A stretch of DNA of 64,000 nt from Erythrobacter sp. WG (GTDB lineage Bacteria; Pseudomonadota; Alphaproteobacteria; Sphingomonadales; Sphingomonadaceae), in NCBI RefSeq assembly GCF_026586795.1, contig NZ_JAPFGY010000007.1, positions 1-64,000 on the forward strand, given 5' to 3'. Shown piece after piece: positions 42,691 through 50,455 of the stretch. The notes below the pieces were generated by a model. The model was not told the DNA's origin. It saw only the letters and a program-made list of their open reading frames with translations, and did no database searches. A program made the translations under genes and the position numbers. The first letter of the stretch is position 1. Each line of letters starts with the position of its first letter.

Positions 42691-44397
42691 ATGGCAACCC
42701 AGATGCCCACCCGCGCTGACTTTGAAGCGCTTCTCAACGAACAGCTCGGCGGCGCCGGCGACGAAGGCTTCGAAGGCCGCGTCGTCAAGGGCACCGTCAC
42801 CGCGATCGAGAATGGCTTTGCCGTGATCGACGTCGGCCTCAAGAGCGAAGGCCGCATCTCCTTGAAGGAATTCTCGCGCGGCGAGGACGACCACGGCCTG
42901 ACCGTCGGCGGCGAAGTCGAAGTCTATGTCGACCGTGTCGAGAACGCCGACGGCGAAGCCATGCTCAGCCGTGACCGTGCCCGCCGCGAAGCCGCCTGGG
43001 ACAAGCTGGAAAGCGAATTCGGCGAAGGCAAGCGCGTCGAAGGCCGCATCTTCGGCCGCGTCAAGGGCGGCTTCACCGTCGATCTCGACGGCGCCGTGGC
43101 CTTCCTCCCCGGCTCGCAGGTCGACATCCGCCCGGTTCGCGATGTCACTCCGCTGATGGACGTGCCGCAGCCTTTCCAGATCCTCAAGATGGACCGCCGC
43201 CGCGGCAATATCGTTGTCTCGCGTCGTGCCGTCCTTGAAGAGACCCGCGCCGAACAGCGCAGCGAACTCATCAACGATCTGGTCGAAGGCCAGATCATCG
43301 ACGGCGTGGTCAAGAACATCACTGACTACGGCGCCTTCGTGGATCTCGGCGGCATCGACGGCCTGCTGCACGTCACCGACATGAGCTACAAGCGCGTCAA
43401 CCACCCGAGCGAAGTGATCGCCATCGGCGACACCGTGACCGTGCAGATCGTGCGCATCAACGCCGAAACGCAGCGCATCAGCCTCGGCATGAAGCAGCTC
43501 GAGAGCGATCCGTGGGACGGTGTCTCGGCCAAGTATCCGGTCGGCATGAAGCTGTCGGGCCAGGTCACCAACATCACCGAATACGGCGCCTTCGTTGAGC
43601 TGGAGCCGGGCATCGAGGGCCTCGTCCACGTCTCGGAGATGAGCTGGACCAAGAAGAACGTCCACCCCGGCAAGATCGTCTCGACTTCGCAGGAAGTCGA
43701 AGTGATGGTGCTCGAGGTCGACAGCGACAAGCGCCGCATCAGCCTCGGCCTCAAGCAGGCCCAGCGCAACCCGTGGGACGAGTTCGCCGAGAAGCATCCG
43801 GTGGGCTCGGTCGTCGAGGGCGAAGTCAAGAACGCGACCGAATTCGGCCTGTTCGTGGGCCTCGACGGCGACGTCGACGGCATGGTCCACATGTCGGACA
43901 TCGCCTGGGGCATTTCGGGCGAGGACGCGCTGGCGCTGCACCGCAAGGGCGAGATGGTGCAGGCCGTCGTGCTTGACGTCGATGTCGAGAAGGAGCGCAT
44001 CAGCCTCGGCATGAAGCAGCTCGAGAAGGGCGCGCCCTCGGCTGAAGGCGCCTCGACCGCCGGCTCGCTGCGCAAGAACCAGACCGTCACCGTCACCGTG
44101 CTGGAAGTGCGCGACGGCGGCCTCGAAGTGCAGGTCGGCGAAGACGGCGCGACCGGCTTCATCAAGCGTTCGGACCTCGGCCGCGACCGCGACGAGCAGC
44201 GTCCGGACCGCTTCCAGGTCGGCAGCAAGGTCGATGCGATGGTGATCGGCTTCGACCGTTCGAAGAAGCCGAACTTCTCGATCAAGGCGCGTCAGATCGC
44301 CGAAGAGAAGGAAGCCGTGGCGCAGTTCGGCTCGTCGGATTCGGGTGCCTCGCTCGGCGACATCCTGGGCGAAGCGCTCAAGCGCAAGGACGACTGA
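42691..44397 (+). CDS. rpsA: 30S ribosomal protein S1
   Basis: 568 residues with six consecutive S1 RNA-binding domains (each about 70-85 residues, e.g. GVVKNITDYGAFVDLGG, GQVTNITEYGAFVELEPG, GEVKNATEFGLFVGLDGD). It recruits mRNA to the 30S subunit. The internal domain repeats also give DNA-level similarity within the gene. A strong pair of hairpins follows. Confidence 0.97.
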   Translation: MATQMPTRADFEALLNEQLGGAGDEGFEGRVVKGTVTAIENGFAVIDVGLKSEGRISLKEFSRGEDDHGLTVGGEVEVYVDRVENADGEAMLSRDRARREAAWDKLESEFGEGKRVEGRIFGRVKGGFTVDLDGAVAFLPGSQVDIRPVRDVTPLMDVPQPFQILKMDRRRGNIVVSRRAVLEETRAEQRSELINDLVEGQIIDGVVKNITDYGAFVDLGGIDGLLHVTDMSYKRVNHPSEVIAIGDTVTVQIVRINAETQRISLGMKQLESDPWDGVSAKYPVGMKLSGQVTNITEYGAFVELEPGIEGLVHVSEMSWTKKNVHPGKIVSTSQEVEVMVLEVDSDKRRISLGLKQAQRNPWDEFAEKHPVGSVVEGEVKNATEFGLFVGLDGDVDGMVHMSDIAWGISGEDALALHRKGEMVQAVVLDVDVEKERISLGMKQLEKGAPSAEGASTAGSLRKNQTVTVTVLEVRDGGLEVQVGEDGATGFIKRSDLGRDRDEQRPDRFQVGSKVDAMVIGFDRSKKPNFSIKARQIAEEKEAVAQFGSSDSGASLGDILGEALKRKDD

Positions 44398-44407
44398 TTT
44401 CGTGGGG

Positions 44408-44480
44408 CCCGCCGGCTTGCCGGCGGGTCTCATCGACATCCGGAAAGGCCCGCCCGCTCACCCGAGCAGGCGGGTCTTTT
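44408..44480 (+). terminator. rpsA terminator (tandem hairpins)
   Basis: First, CCCGCCGGC-TT-GCCGGCGGG (44408-44427) without a T-run; second, CCCGCC...GCTC-ACCC-GAGC...GGCGGG (44449-44474) followed by TCTTTT. The second has the form of an intrinsic terminator; the first may protect the rpsA 3' end. Confidence 0.75.
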
Positions 44481-44511
44481 CCTTTGCCTGCACCCCCTGT
44501 AGGGTTGGCGC

Positions 44512-45267
44512 ATGATCCATGTTCACCAGTTCCCCTGTCTCAGCGACAACTACGGCTTTCTCGTCCACGACACCGAAAGCCATGAAACCGTCGCGATCGA
44601 CACGCCCGACGGAAGGGCCTACCTCGCCGAGGCCGAGCTCAAGGGCTGGCGCATCACCCAGATCTGGAACACCCACTGGCACCCCGATCACGCCGGCGGC
44701 AACGCGCTGATCCAGAAGGAGACCGGCTGCACGATCCTCGGCCCCGCCGAGGTCGAGGGCAGGTTCCCGGTCGACCGCATCGTCGCCCACGGCGATGTCG
44801 TCACCGTCGGCAAGGTGCGCGCGCGCGTGATCGACGTCTCGGGCCACACCAACGGCCACATCGCCTTCCACTTCGCCGAGAACGGCATCGCCTTTGTCGG
44901 CGATTCGGTCTTCGCGCTGGGATGTGGGCGAATGTTCGAGGGCGAACCCAAGCAGTTCTGGGCGAGCCTGTCGCGCATCAAGGCCTTGCCGGCCGAGACG
45001 CTCCTATACTGCGCGCACGAATACACCGCCTCGAACGCGAAGTTCGCGCTCCATGCCGATCCCGACAACGTCGCGCTCCAGGATTATGCCGACGAGATTG
45101 CCGACAAGCGCGGCAGGCAAGAGCCGACCGTCCCGACGACGCTGCGCCGCGAGCTCGCCACCAACCCCTTCCTCCGGGCCGACGATCCGGCCATCATGGA
45201 ACGCTGGGGCGGCAGCGCTCCGCACGAGACTTTCGCGGCGCTGCGGGCGGCCAAGGACAACTTCTAG
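44512..45267 (+). CDS. gloB: Hydroxyacylglutathione hydrolase (glyoxalase II)
   Basis: 251-residue metallo-beta-lactamase-fold enzyme converting S-lactoylglutathione to D-lactate and glutathione. Metal motif THWHPDHAGGN, LDGRF-like loop as VSGHTNGHI, GDSVFALGCGRMFEG, CAHEYTASNAKFA and the glutathione-binding C-terminal RREL...NPFLRAD. It is four bases upstream of an oxidoreductase gene on the same strand. Confidence 0.94.
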   Translation: MIHVHQFPCLSDNYGFLVHDTESHETVAIDTPDGRAYLAEAELKGWRITQIWNTHWHPDHAGGNALIQKETGCTILGPAEVEGRFPVDRIVAHGDVVTVGKVRARVIDVSGHTNGHIAFHFAENGIAFVGDSVFALGCGRMFEGEPKQFWASLSRIKALPAETLLYCAHEYTASNAKFALHADPDNVALQDYADEIADKRGRQEPTVPTTLRRELATNPFLRADDPAIMERWGGSAPHETFAALRAAKDNF

Positions 45268-45271
45268 GGTA

Positions 45272-46249
45272 ATGCAGGCCCTCAGGGTCGATCGCCTGTC
45301 CGACGACCTGTCGGGCCTCACGCTCGCCGACGTGCCGCCGCCTGACCGCGCACCGGAAGAGGTGCTGGTGCGGGTGCGCGCGGCGTCGCTCAACTTTCCC
45401 GACCTGCTGATGACCCGCGGCGGATACCAGTTTAAGCCGGAGGTCCCCTTCACGAGCGGCCTCGAATTCGCGGGCGAGGTGATCGAAGCCGATCCCGCCA
45501 GCGGCTTTGCCCCCGGCGACCGGGTGATGGGCAGCAACAAGACGGGCGCCTTCGCCGAGCTTGCCTGCATTCCCGCAGGCAAGCTCTCGCTCATGCCGCG
45601 CGGCATGGACTTTCCCGCAGCCGCAGCACTGGGCGCAACCTATGCGACCGCGTTTACGGGACTCGTCGAGCAAGCGCAGATGCAGGAGGGCGACTGGGTG
45701 CTCGTCCACGGCGCGAGCGGCGGCGTGGGCTTGGCCGCCTGCGATCTTACCCGCGCATTGGGCGCGCGGGTGATCGCCACAACCGGTTCGCCCGCGAAGG
45801 CGGGGCGGATCGCCGCCCTTGCGCGCCCCGAAGCGGTGCTCGTCGCCGAGGGGCGCTTCCGCGACCGGGTCGCGGAGCTCACCGGCGGCCGCCTCGCCGA
45901 CATCGTTTTCGATCCCGTTGGCGGCGACGTCTTCGACGAATCCACCCGCTGCGTCGCCTTCGGCGGCAAGCTGGTGGTGGTCGGCTTCACCTCGGGCCGG
46001 ATTGCCGACATCCCGACCAATGTCCCGCTCATCAAGGGCTTCAGCATCCTCGGCCTGCGTGCCGGCGAATATGCCCGCCGCTTCCCCGAACGAGGCCGAG
46101 CGATCCAGAGCGCCATCGCGAAACTCGCGGAAGAAGGCCGCATCACCCCCGCGATAGACCGCATCCTCCCCCTCGCCCGCTGGCGCGAGGGGTTCGAGGC
46201 GATGGCGCGGCGCGAACTCGTCGGAAAAGTCGTGTTTCAGCCCGGATAG
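45272..46249 (+). CDS. NADPH:quinone oxidoreductase-type MDR protein
   Basis: 325 residues of the zinc-less medium-chain dehydrogenase group: VRVRAASLNFPDLLMTRGGYQ, LEFAGEVIE, the cofactor loop HGASGGVGLAA, and FDPVGGDVFDES. These features match quinone oxidoreductase/QorA-like proteins; substrate unknown. It probably shares a transcript with gloB. It overlaps the convergent flavodoxin-fold gene by 13 bases. Confidence 0.88.
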   Translation: MQALRVDRLSDDLSGLTLADVPPPDRAPEEVLVRVRAASLNFPDLLMTRGGYQFKPEVPFTSGLEFAGEVIEADPASGFAPGDRVMGSNKTGAFAELACIPAGKLSLMPRGMDFPAAAALGATYATAFTGLVEQAQMQEGDWVLVHGASGGVGLAACDLTRALGARVIATTGSPAKAGRIAALARPEAVLVAEGRFRDRVAELTGGRLADIVFDPVGGDVFDESTRCVAFGGKLVVVGFTSGRIADIPTNVPLIKGFSILGLRAGEYARRFPERGRAIQSAIAKLAEEGRITPAIDRILPLARWREGFEAMARRELVGKVVFQPG

Positions 46250-46845
46250 GGCGCGTCCTTGAGCAACCGGGCGAGGTGCGCAGCGTTGCTCGCCACCATC
46301 TTCGCCGTCTCCTGCACCTTGTCGGGAGTCTTGGCGAGATCCTTGAAATCGGTGCTCCCCATCGCCTCGCCGACCCAGTAGCAGGCCGCCGCTGCCGGGA
46401 TCGTCCAGCCCGTATCGTTCAGCGACTGGAACAGCTGCGAACTTGCCCAGTGCGCGCCGTCCTCGTTGCCGACGATCGCCGCCACCGCGACCTTGCCGTA
46501 GCTCGGCATCCGGCCCCTATCGTCGGTCTCGGATAGGAAGGCGTCCATCCGTTCGAGCACCCGCCGGGCGACGGACGAGGCCTGGCCCAGCCAGATCGGC
46601 GTGCCGAAGACAAGAATGTCGGCGGCGAGGATCTGCTCGCGGATTCTGGGCCATGCATCGCCCTCCCCCTCGTCCGAGGTGACGCCGGGCTTCACGTCGT
46701 GATCGGCGATGCGGATCGGTTCGCCCACCGTCACGTCATGCTCCGCGAAGGCTTCGCGCAGCACTGCGATCATCGCGTCGGTCGAGCTTTCGCGCTTGCC
46801 CGAAGATGCGAGCGAGCAATTAATGGCGCAGGCGGTGAGGGTCAC
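46237..46845 (-). CDS. NAD(P)H-dependent FMN reductase / flavodoxin-fold protein
   Basis: About 202 residues with an FMN-binding loop SLASSGKRESSTDAM and FGTPIWLGQASSVARRVLERMDAF, typical of flavodoxin-like oxidoreductases. I place the start at GTG 46845, because AAGGAG lies six bases upstream; the ATG at 46851 sits directly against that Shine-Dalgarno sequence, and an upstream ATG (46884) would include it. Redox partner unknown. Confidence 0.85.
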   Translation of the reverse strand: MTLTACAINCSLASSGKRESSTDAMIAVLREAFAEHDVTVGEPIRIADHDVKPGVTSDEGEGDAWPRIREQILAADILVFGTPIWLGQASSVARRVLERMDAFLSETDDRGRMPSYGKVAVAAIVGNEDGAHWASSQLFQSLNDTGWTIPAAAACYWVGEAMGSTDFKDLAKTPDKVQETAKMVASNAAHLARLLKDAPYPG

Positions 46846-46947
46846 GGGCATCTCCTTCGTCAAAGGAAGAAGAAGCTTGGGCAAACCGCAATTGTTTCAT
46901 CGCGTCCGGCGGCACGCCCGCTCGCCGCGACCGGCAGAGCGCGCAAC

Positions 46948-46983
46948 GAAAAAGGGCGGCCCCGCCGGACCGCCCCCTTTTCC
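46948..46983 (-). terminator. Terminator of the F0 ATP synthase operon
   Basis: On the minus strand AAAAGGGGGCGGTCC-GGCG-GGGCCGCCCTTTTTC: about nine GC pairs flanked by A and T runs, 20 bases after the atpF stop. The A/T runs on both sides would allow function in either direction. Confidence 0.8.
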
Positions 46984-47003
46984 ATATGCAGGCTTCGTGT
47001 CGC

Positions 47004-47540
47004 TCAGAGCGAGGCGATCACCTCGTCGGCGAGCCTGCGGTCGGCCGCACCGTCATGCGCCTGAGCGATCAGCTTGCGCGATGCAGCAGCGGCAGCGGTG
47101 ACCGCGCGGGCCTTGACCTCGGCGACCGCAGCGCGCTCGGCGGCGGCGATCTTGTCCTCGGCCATGCGCTGGCGGCGGGCGACCATCACTTCGCTGTCGG
47201 CCTCTGCGCGGGCGAGGATGGCGTCTGCCTCCTCACGCGCGCCCGCCAGCATCGCCTCGGCATCCTTCTCGGCCGATGCAATCTTGGCGGCATATTCGGC
47301 GCGCAGGGCCTCGGCCTCGGCGCGCAGGGTCTTGGCCTCGTCGAGCGCAGTGCGGATCGCGGCGATCCGGCCGTCGAGCCCGCCGGTAATCACCCCGGGA
47401 ACCTTCTTCCACAGGAAGACACCGAGCAGCACGGTCATCGCGAGCGCGACCCACTGGTAGGAATCGACCCCCAACACGCTCGGCTCGGCATGGTGCGCCT
47501 CGGCGCCGGCGGCGGCGAGCAGCATCAGGATGTCAGACAT
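47004..47540 (-). CDS. atpF: F0F1 ATP synthase subunit b
   Basis: 178 residues: one N-terminal membrane helix (WVALAMTVLLGVFLWKKVP) followed by a long Ala/Glu-rich helical stalk. With b' it forms the peripheral stalk linking the a subunit to F1. It overlaps the upstream b' gene by eight bases and ends the operon; F1 genes are not here, the normal split arrangement in alphaproteobacteria. Confidence 0.93.
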   Translation of the reverse strand: MSDILMLLAAAGAEAHHAEPSVLGVDSYQWVALAMTVLLGVFLWKKVPGVITGGLDGRIAAIRTALDEAKTLRAEAEALRAEYAAKIASAEKDAEAMLAGAREEADAILARAEADSEVMVARRQRMAEDKIAAAERAAVAEVKARAVTAAAAASRKLIAQAHDGAADRRLADEVIASL

Positions 47541-48027
47541 GGGCCATTACCTCCTTGACCGCAGCCTCGGCAGCGGCAGGTTCGACATGGGCACCCGCGA
47601 CCCGGGCCACGATGTCGCGCGCGGCGTCGGCGGCGACGCCTTCGATCTCGGCCATGGCGCTGCTACGGGCGGCGTCGATGGCGGCTTCTGCCTCGGCGAG
47701 CCGGGCGTCGAGACGGGCCTGGGTCTCGGCAAGCTTGGCCGCGTTGGCGGCGGCCGCCTTCGCCTTGGCCTCGCCGATCACCGCCTGGGCTGCAGCGCGG
47801 TTGGCGTTCTCGCGGGTCCGCCACGCCTCTTCCTCGGCCGTCGCGGCGTCGCGGGCGGCCTGGGCGGCGGCGAGGTCGCCGGCGATCTGGTTGTCACGCA
47901 TCTCCACCGTGCCGAGGATCTTCGGCACCATGCCGAGGCCGACGACCACGAAGGTGAGGCCGAAGAACACCAGCAGCCAGAACACCTGGCTCGTCAGCGT
48001 TTCCGAGAGTTGTGCGATCTGAGGCAT
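47533..48027 (-). CDS. atpG: F0F1 ATP synthase subunit b'
   Basis: 164 residues: MPQIAQLSETLTSQVFWLLV, a single membrane helix (FWLLVFFGLTFVVVGLGMVP), and an Ala-rich coiled stalk. The presence of divergent b and b' is typical of alphaproteobacteria and phototrophs. A large hairpin in the gap to atpE (48061-48102) precedes it. Confidence 0.92.
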   Translation of the reverse strand: MPQIAQLSETLTSQVFWLLVFFGLTFVVVGLGMVPKILGTVEMRDNQIAGDLAAAQAARDAATAEEEAWRTRENANRAAAQAVIGEAKAKAAAANAAKLAETQARLDARLAEAEAAIDAARSSAMAEIEGVAADAARDIVARVAGAHVEPAAAEAAVKEVMAHV

Positions 48028-48060
48028 GAGGGACCTTTAGCGGGCAGCGCCGAGGACTTC

Positions 48061-48102
48061 GCCGCGCCGGGCACGGGGACGCATCCCCGGTCCCGGCGCG
48101 GC
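48061..48102. other. Strong hairpin between atpE and the b' gene
   Basis: A 42-base inverted repeat: 11 GC pairs (GCCGCGCCGGG with CCCGGCGCGGC), a two-base mismatch, six more pairs (CGGGGA/TCCCCG) and a CGCA loop, with no T-run. Such a structure at the atpE 3' end could protect atpE mRNA from exonucleases or reduce read-through, helping produce many c subunits per b and b'. Confidence 0.7.
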
Positions 48103-48115
48103 AATGTGGCGGATC

Positions 48116-48340
48116 TTAGCGGAAGATCAGCAGGACGGCGATGACGAAGGCGAGCAGGCCGAGAAGTTCGGCGGCCGCGAAGCCGATGAACAGGCGGCCC
48201 TGCTGGCCGTCGGCAGCACCCGGATTGCGCAGCGCGCCTTCGAGGAACGAGGCGAAGACGTTGCCCACGCCGAGCGCGGCAAGGCCCGCGCCGATCGCCG
48301 CGAGACCGGCACCGAGAAGAGCTGCAGCAGTAGCGTCCAT
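48116..48340 (-). CDS. atpE: F0F1 ATP synthase subunit c
   Basis: 74-residue hairpin of two membrane helices with Gly-rich first helix ([18 protein letters not shown]), polar loop [10 protein letters not shown] and the proton-binding Glu in [12 protein letters not shown]. The ring of c subunits is the rotor. Located between atpB and the b' gene. Confidence 0.96.
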   Translation of the reverse strand: MDATAAALLGAGLAAIGAGLAALGVGNVFASFLEGALRNPGAADGQQGRLFIGFAAAELLGLLAFVIAVLLIFR

Positions 48341-48403
48341 GACTTAAACTCCGTTGAAATTCTGGTTGTTGTCGAGGGTAGTGAAGAAAGCCGCTCAAGG
48401 CTC

Positions 48404-49192
48404 TCAGTGAAGGTTTTCCGCGTCGTTGATGTAGAGCGAGGTCAACAGCGCGAAGACGTAGGCCTGGATGCCGGCGACGAGGATCTCGAGCGCGCTGATC
48501 GCGACCATCAGGATGAAGCTCGGTACGCCGACCGCGACGCCGATGCCGAGCCCGCCATTGCCGCCGGCGATGACGAAGCTCGCCAGCACCTTCAGGAGCA
48601 CGTGGCCGGCCATCATCGCCACGAACAGGCGCAAAGCGAGGCTGAAGGGGCGGACCATGAAGGACACGAGTTCGATCAGGCTGATCGGAAGTGCGAGGAA
48701 AATCGGGGTGTTGGCGGGCCAGAACAGCGAGAAGAAGTGCAGCCCGTGCTTCCAGAAGCCGACGATCAGGACGATCGAGAAGCTCAGGATCGCGAGCACG
48801 CCGGTCGCGGTGAAGTGGCTCGTGAAGGTGAAGGCATGGACGCCCGGGATCAGCCCCAGGGGCACCAGGCCGAGCAGGTTGCCGACCAGGATGAACATGA
48901 AAAGCGTAAAGATGTAAGGCACATACTTGCGCCCGGCCTTGCCCACGTTGGCCTCGAGCAGGTTGTCGATGAAGCCCGTCATGGTCTCCACCGCCATCTG
49001 CCACCGGCCCGGCACCAGCGCGCGCTTCATGCCGCCCGCGACGAACACCCATACCAAGACGGCGGTGATCGCCATCCACAGCGCGGAGTTGGTGAATGCG
49101 ATGCCCACCCCGTCGGCCAGCTGCCAATCCGCCCCGGCGACCGGGTGGATGGTGAACTGCTTCATCGGATCGACCTTGCCTTCGGCTGCCAC
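48404..49192 (-). CDS. atpB: F0F1 ATP synthase subunit a
   Basis: 262-residue polytopic proton-channel subunit; conserved Arg in SLALRLFVAMMAGHVLLK and the C-terminal AGIQAYVFALLTSLYINDA are present. An ATG at 49165 with AAGG eight bases upstream is an alternative start. A parS palindrome lies only 18 bases upstream of the ATG at 49192, inside the atpI-atpB gap. Confidence 0.95.
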   Translation of the reverse strand: MAAEGKVDPMKQFTIHPVAGADWQLADGVGIAFTNSALWMAITAVLVWVFVAGGMKRALVPGRWQMAVETMTGFIDNLLEANVGKAGRKYVPYIFTLFMFILVGNLLGLVPLGLIPGVHAFTFTSHFTATGVLAILSFSIVLIVGFWKHGLHFFSLFWPANTPIFLALPISLIELVSFMVRPFSLALRLFVAMMAGHVLLKVLASFVIAGGNGGLGIGVAVGVPSFILMVAISALEILVAGIQAYVFALLTSLYINDAENLH

Positions 49193-49210
49193 GATCGGAA
49201 AAACCCCAGA

Positions 49211-49226
49211 TGTTTCACGTGAAACA
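49211..49226. promoter_or_regulatory. parS: parS centromere site (copy 2)
   Basis: A second perfect TGTTTCACGTGAAACA, 25 kb from the first. The shared context extends beyond the palindrome on both sides (GCG before and TC after when read in the same orientation). It sits within the transcribed atpI-atpB gap, so ParB loading and atp transcription would meet here. Confidence 0.93.
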
Positions 49227-49232
49227 CGCCCT

Positions 49233-49290
49233 CAAGCCGGGTGTGGAGGGGGTGTAGCGGGGGTCTAGGCCGACCCTGGCGGGGGTCTAG
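49233..49290. repeat. AGACCCC-unit array beside parS copy 2
   Basis: On the minus strand the gap reads TCTAGACCCCCGCCAGGG, then CCTAGACCCCCGC, TACACCCCCTCCAC and ACCCGGC before the palindrome. The first unit contains the atpI stop codon (TAG at 49289-49287). The array has the same orientation and ACCCGGC end as the one at 23951-24030. Confidence 0.55.
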
Positions 49291-49634
49291 ACGTCGCTAT
49301 CGGGCCCCTGGTCCGGCTCTGCGGGACGCGCCTTCGCGCTCAGGATGATGCTTCTGAAGGCCGAGCCCGTTCCGAGGAACAGTCCGGCCAGCAGACCCCA
49401 GGGCGCGATGCCGAGCAATGCGTCAATCGCAAAGCCGATCACCAGGCCGCCGACGATCCCGCCCAACAGGTTGGCGAGGACCCGGTCGCCGCTGCGATAG
49501 TTCGCATCGACGCCCTTGACCAATCGCCGGTTGCGCTCCTCTTCGCGCTCGCGTGCGGCCCTGAGCCGCGCTTCGAGCGCGTCGATCCGCGCATCCTCTT
49601 GAATGGGTTCTCGGGCGGGTTTCTCGTCGCTCAT
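49287..49634 (-). CDS. atpI: ATP synthase protein I (AtpI)
   Basis: 115 residues: a charged N-terminal helix (ARIDALEARLRAAREREEERNRR), then two membrane segments (LANLLGGIVGGLVIGFAID and WGLLAGLFLGTGSAF), the AtpI/AtpQ-type layout. In other bacteria AtpI assists c-ring assembly or ion supply. ATG 49634 has GGGAG six bases upstream. First gene of atpI-atpB-atpE-b'-b. Confidence 0.88.
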   Translation of the reverse strand: MSDEKPAREPIQEDARIDALEARLRAAREREEERNRRLVKGVDANYRSGDRVLANLLGGIVGGLVIGFAIDALLGIAPWGLLAGLFLGTGSAFRSIILSAKARPAEPDQGPDSDV

Positions 49635-49698
49635 GCCATGCTCCCAGAATGCAAGAACACGGCACATCCAACAAGCTGCCCGCCGAGGGCGCCGCCCC

Positions 49699-49725
49699 CT
49701 TAGAAGGGGGGCAGAATTGTGTCAA
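49699..49725 (-). promoter_or_regulatory. atp operon promoter
   Basis: On the minus strand a perfect TTGACA (49725-49720), 15 bases, and TCTAAG (49704-49699) followed by GGGGGC, about 65 bases before the atpI start. Confidence 0.6.
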
Positions 49726-49764
49726 CCGTGAGGGGACACGATATGCCGCAAGTGCGAAATAAGC

Positions 49765-49783
49765 CGCGCGGGCACCCCGCGCG
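49765..49783 (-). terminator. Possible terminator of ydbH-ynbE-ydbL
   Basis: CGCGCGGG-CAC-CCCGCGCG (8-bp stem) just after the ydbL stop on the minus strand; followed by only a weak T-rich stretch (CTTATTTC). Confidence 0.35.
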
Positions 49784-49788
49784 CGCCC

Positions 49789-50178
49789 TCAGCCTTTCGG
49801 GCAGCGCGGATCGAGCACCGGAGCGTCATTGGTGCGGGTCTGCCACGAACCGTCCGGCGCGCGATACTTCTCGCCCGGCACGGTCCGCCGGATCGCGGTG
49901 CACCCGGCCGCGAAGGCATAGGCCTCGAGCGTGGCGGCGTTCTTCTGCGCGCCGTCGATATAGACCGCGCGCCGCTTGATGTTGATGTCGTCGACGACAC
50001 CGCGCAGGGTATCGTCCGCCGCGCCGACAATCCCGAGATAGCCGTCGGGCTGCTCGCCCACCTCGCCCTGGGCACGCGCCTTGGCATAGGTGGGGTTGCG
50101 ATCCTGCGCGAGCGCCGGCGCCGCCAGGACGGCGGCCCCGCCCAGCGCGGCGAGCGTCATGTGAAGAGGACTGCGCAT
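49789..50178 (-). CDS. YdbL family (DUF1318) periplasmic protein
   Basis: 129 residues with a signal peptide (LAALGGAAVLAAPALAQ) and the YdbL family core: AKARGEVGE-like AQGEVGEQPDGYLG, and INIKRRAVY. In E. coli YdbL works with YnbE and YdbH, whose homologues lie directly upstream here. ATG 50178 has GGGAG seven bases upstream. Confidence 0.87.
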   Translation of the reverse strand: MRSPLHMTLAALGGAAVLAAPALAQDRNPTYAKARAQGEVGEQPDGYLGIVGAADDTLRGVVDDINIKRRAVYIDGAQKNAATLEAYAFAAGCTAIRRTVPGEKYRAPDGSWQTRTNDAPVLDPRCPKG

Positions 50179-50204
50179 CGTTCTACTCCCTGACGAACCC
50201 GGCA

Positions 50205-50381
50205 TCAGAAGATGTCGCGGTTCTGGTCGATGGTGTTGGCCGCGTCCTCGGCGAGGGCATAGAGCACCTCGGCGCGGACGTTGATGTCGAGCTGGATGAC
50301 GATCGGCTTGTCGGGCGCGGTGATGTTGATGCACCCTCCGCACAACGCCGCCAGCCCGGCCACGGCAACCAACCCCTTCAT
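50205..50381 (-). CDS. YnbE family outer-membrane lipoprotein
   Basis: 58 residues: signal peptide with lipobox CGGC (Cys about 17), then INITAPDKPIVIQLDINV and a short helical end, the YnbE pattern. In E. coli YnbE multimerises by beta-strand stacking and completes the YdbH lipid-transport bridge at the outer membrane. It lies between ydbH and ydbL. Confidence 0.87.
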   Translation of the reverse strand: MKGLVAVAGLAALCGGCINITAPDKPIVIQLDINVRAEVLYALAEDAANTIDQNRDIF

Positions 50382-50455
50382 CACGCGTCCCCTTCCCCGC
50401 CGTCGCCCGCATTGAGGGGTGGCACCGCCGGGGCGAGAGGTCAAATTCGGGATCA

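Noticed and set aside
43300..44080. Regular DNA-level repetition suggestive of a tandem repeat array
   Set aside because: It is the consequence of consecutive S1 protein domains within rpsA (coding, about 260-base period), not a CRISPR or satellite array.
42511..44439. 642-codon minus-strand frame opposite rpsA
   Set aside because: Low-complexity composition (D/H/V/A-rich) that mirrors the repeated S1 domains; no start signal and no homology pattern.
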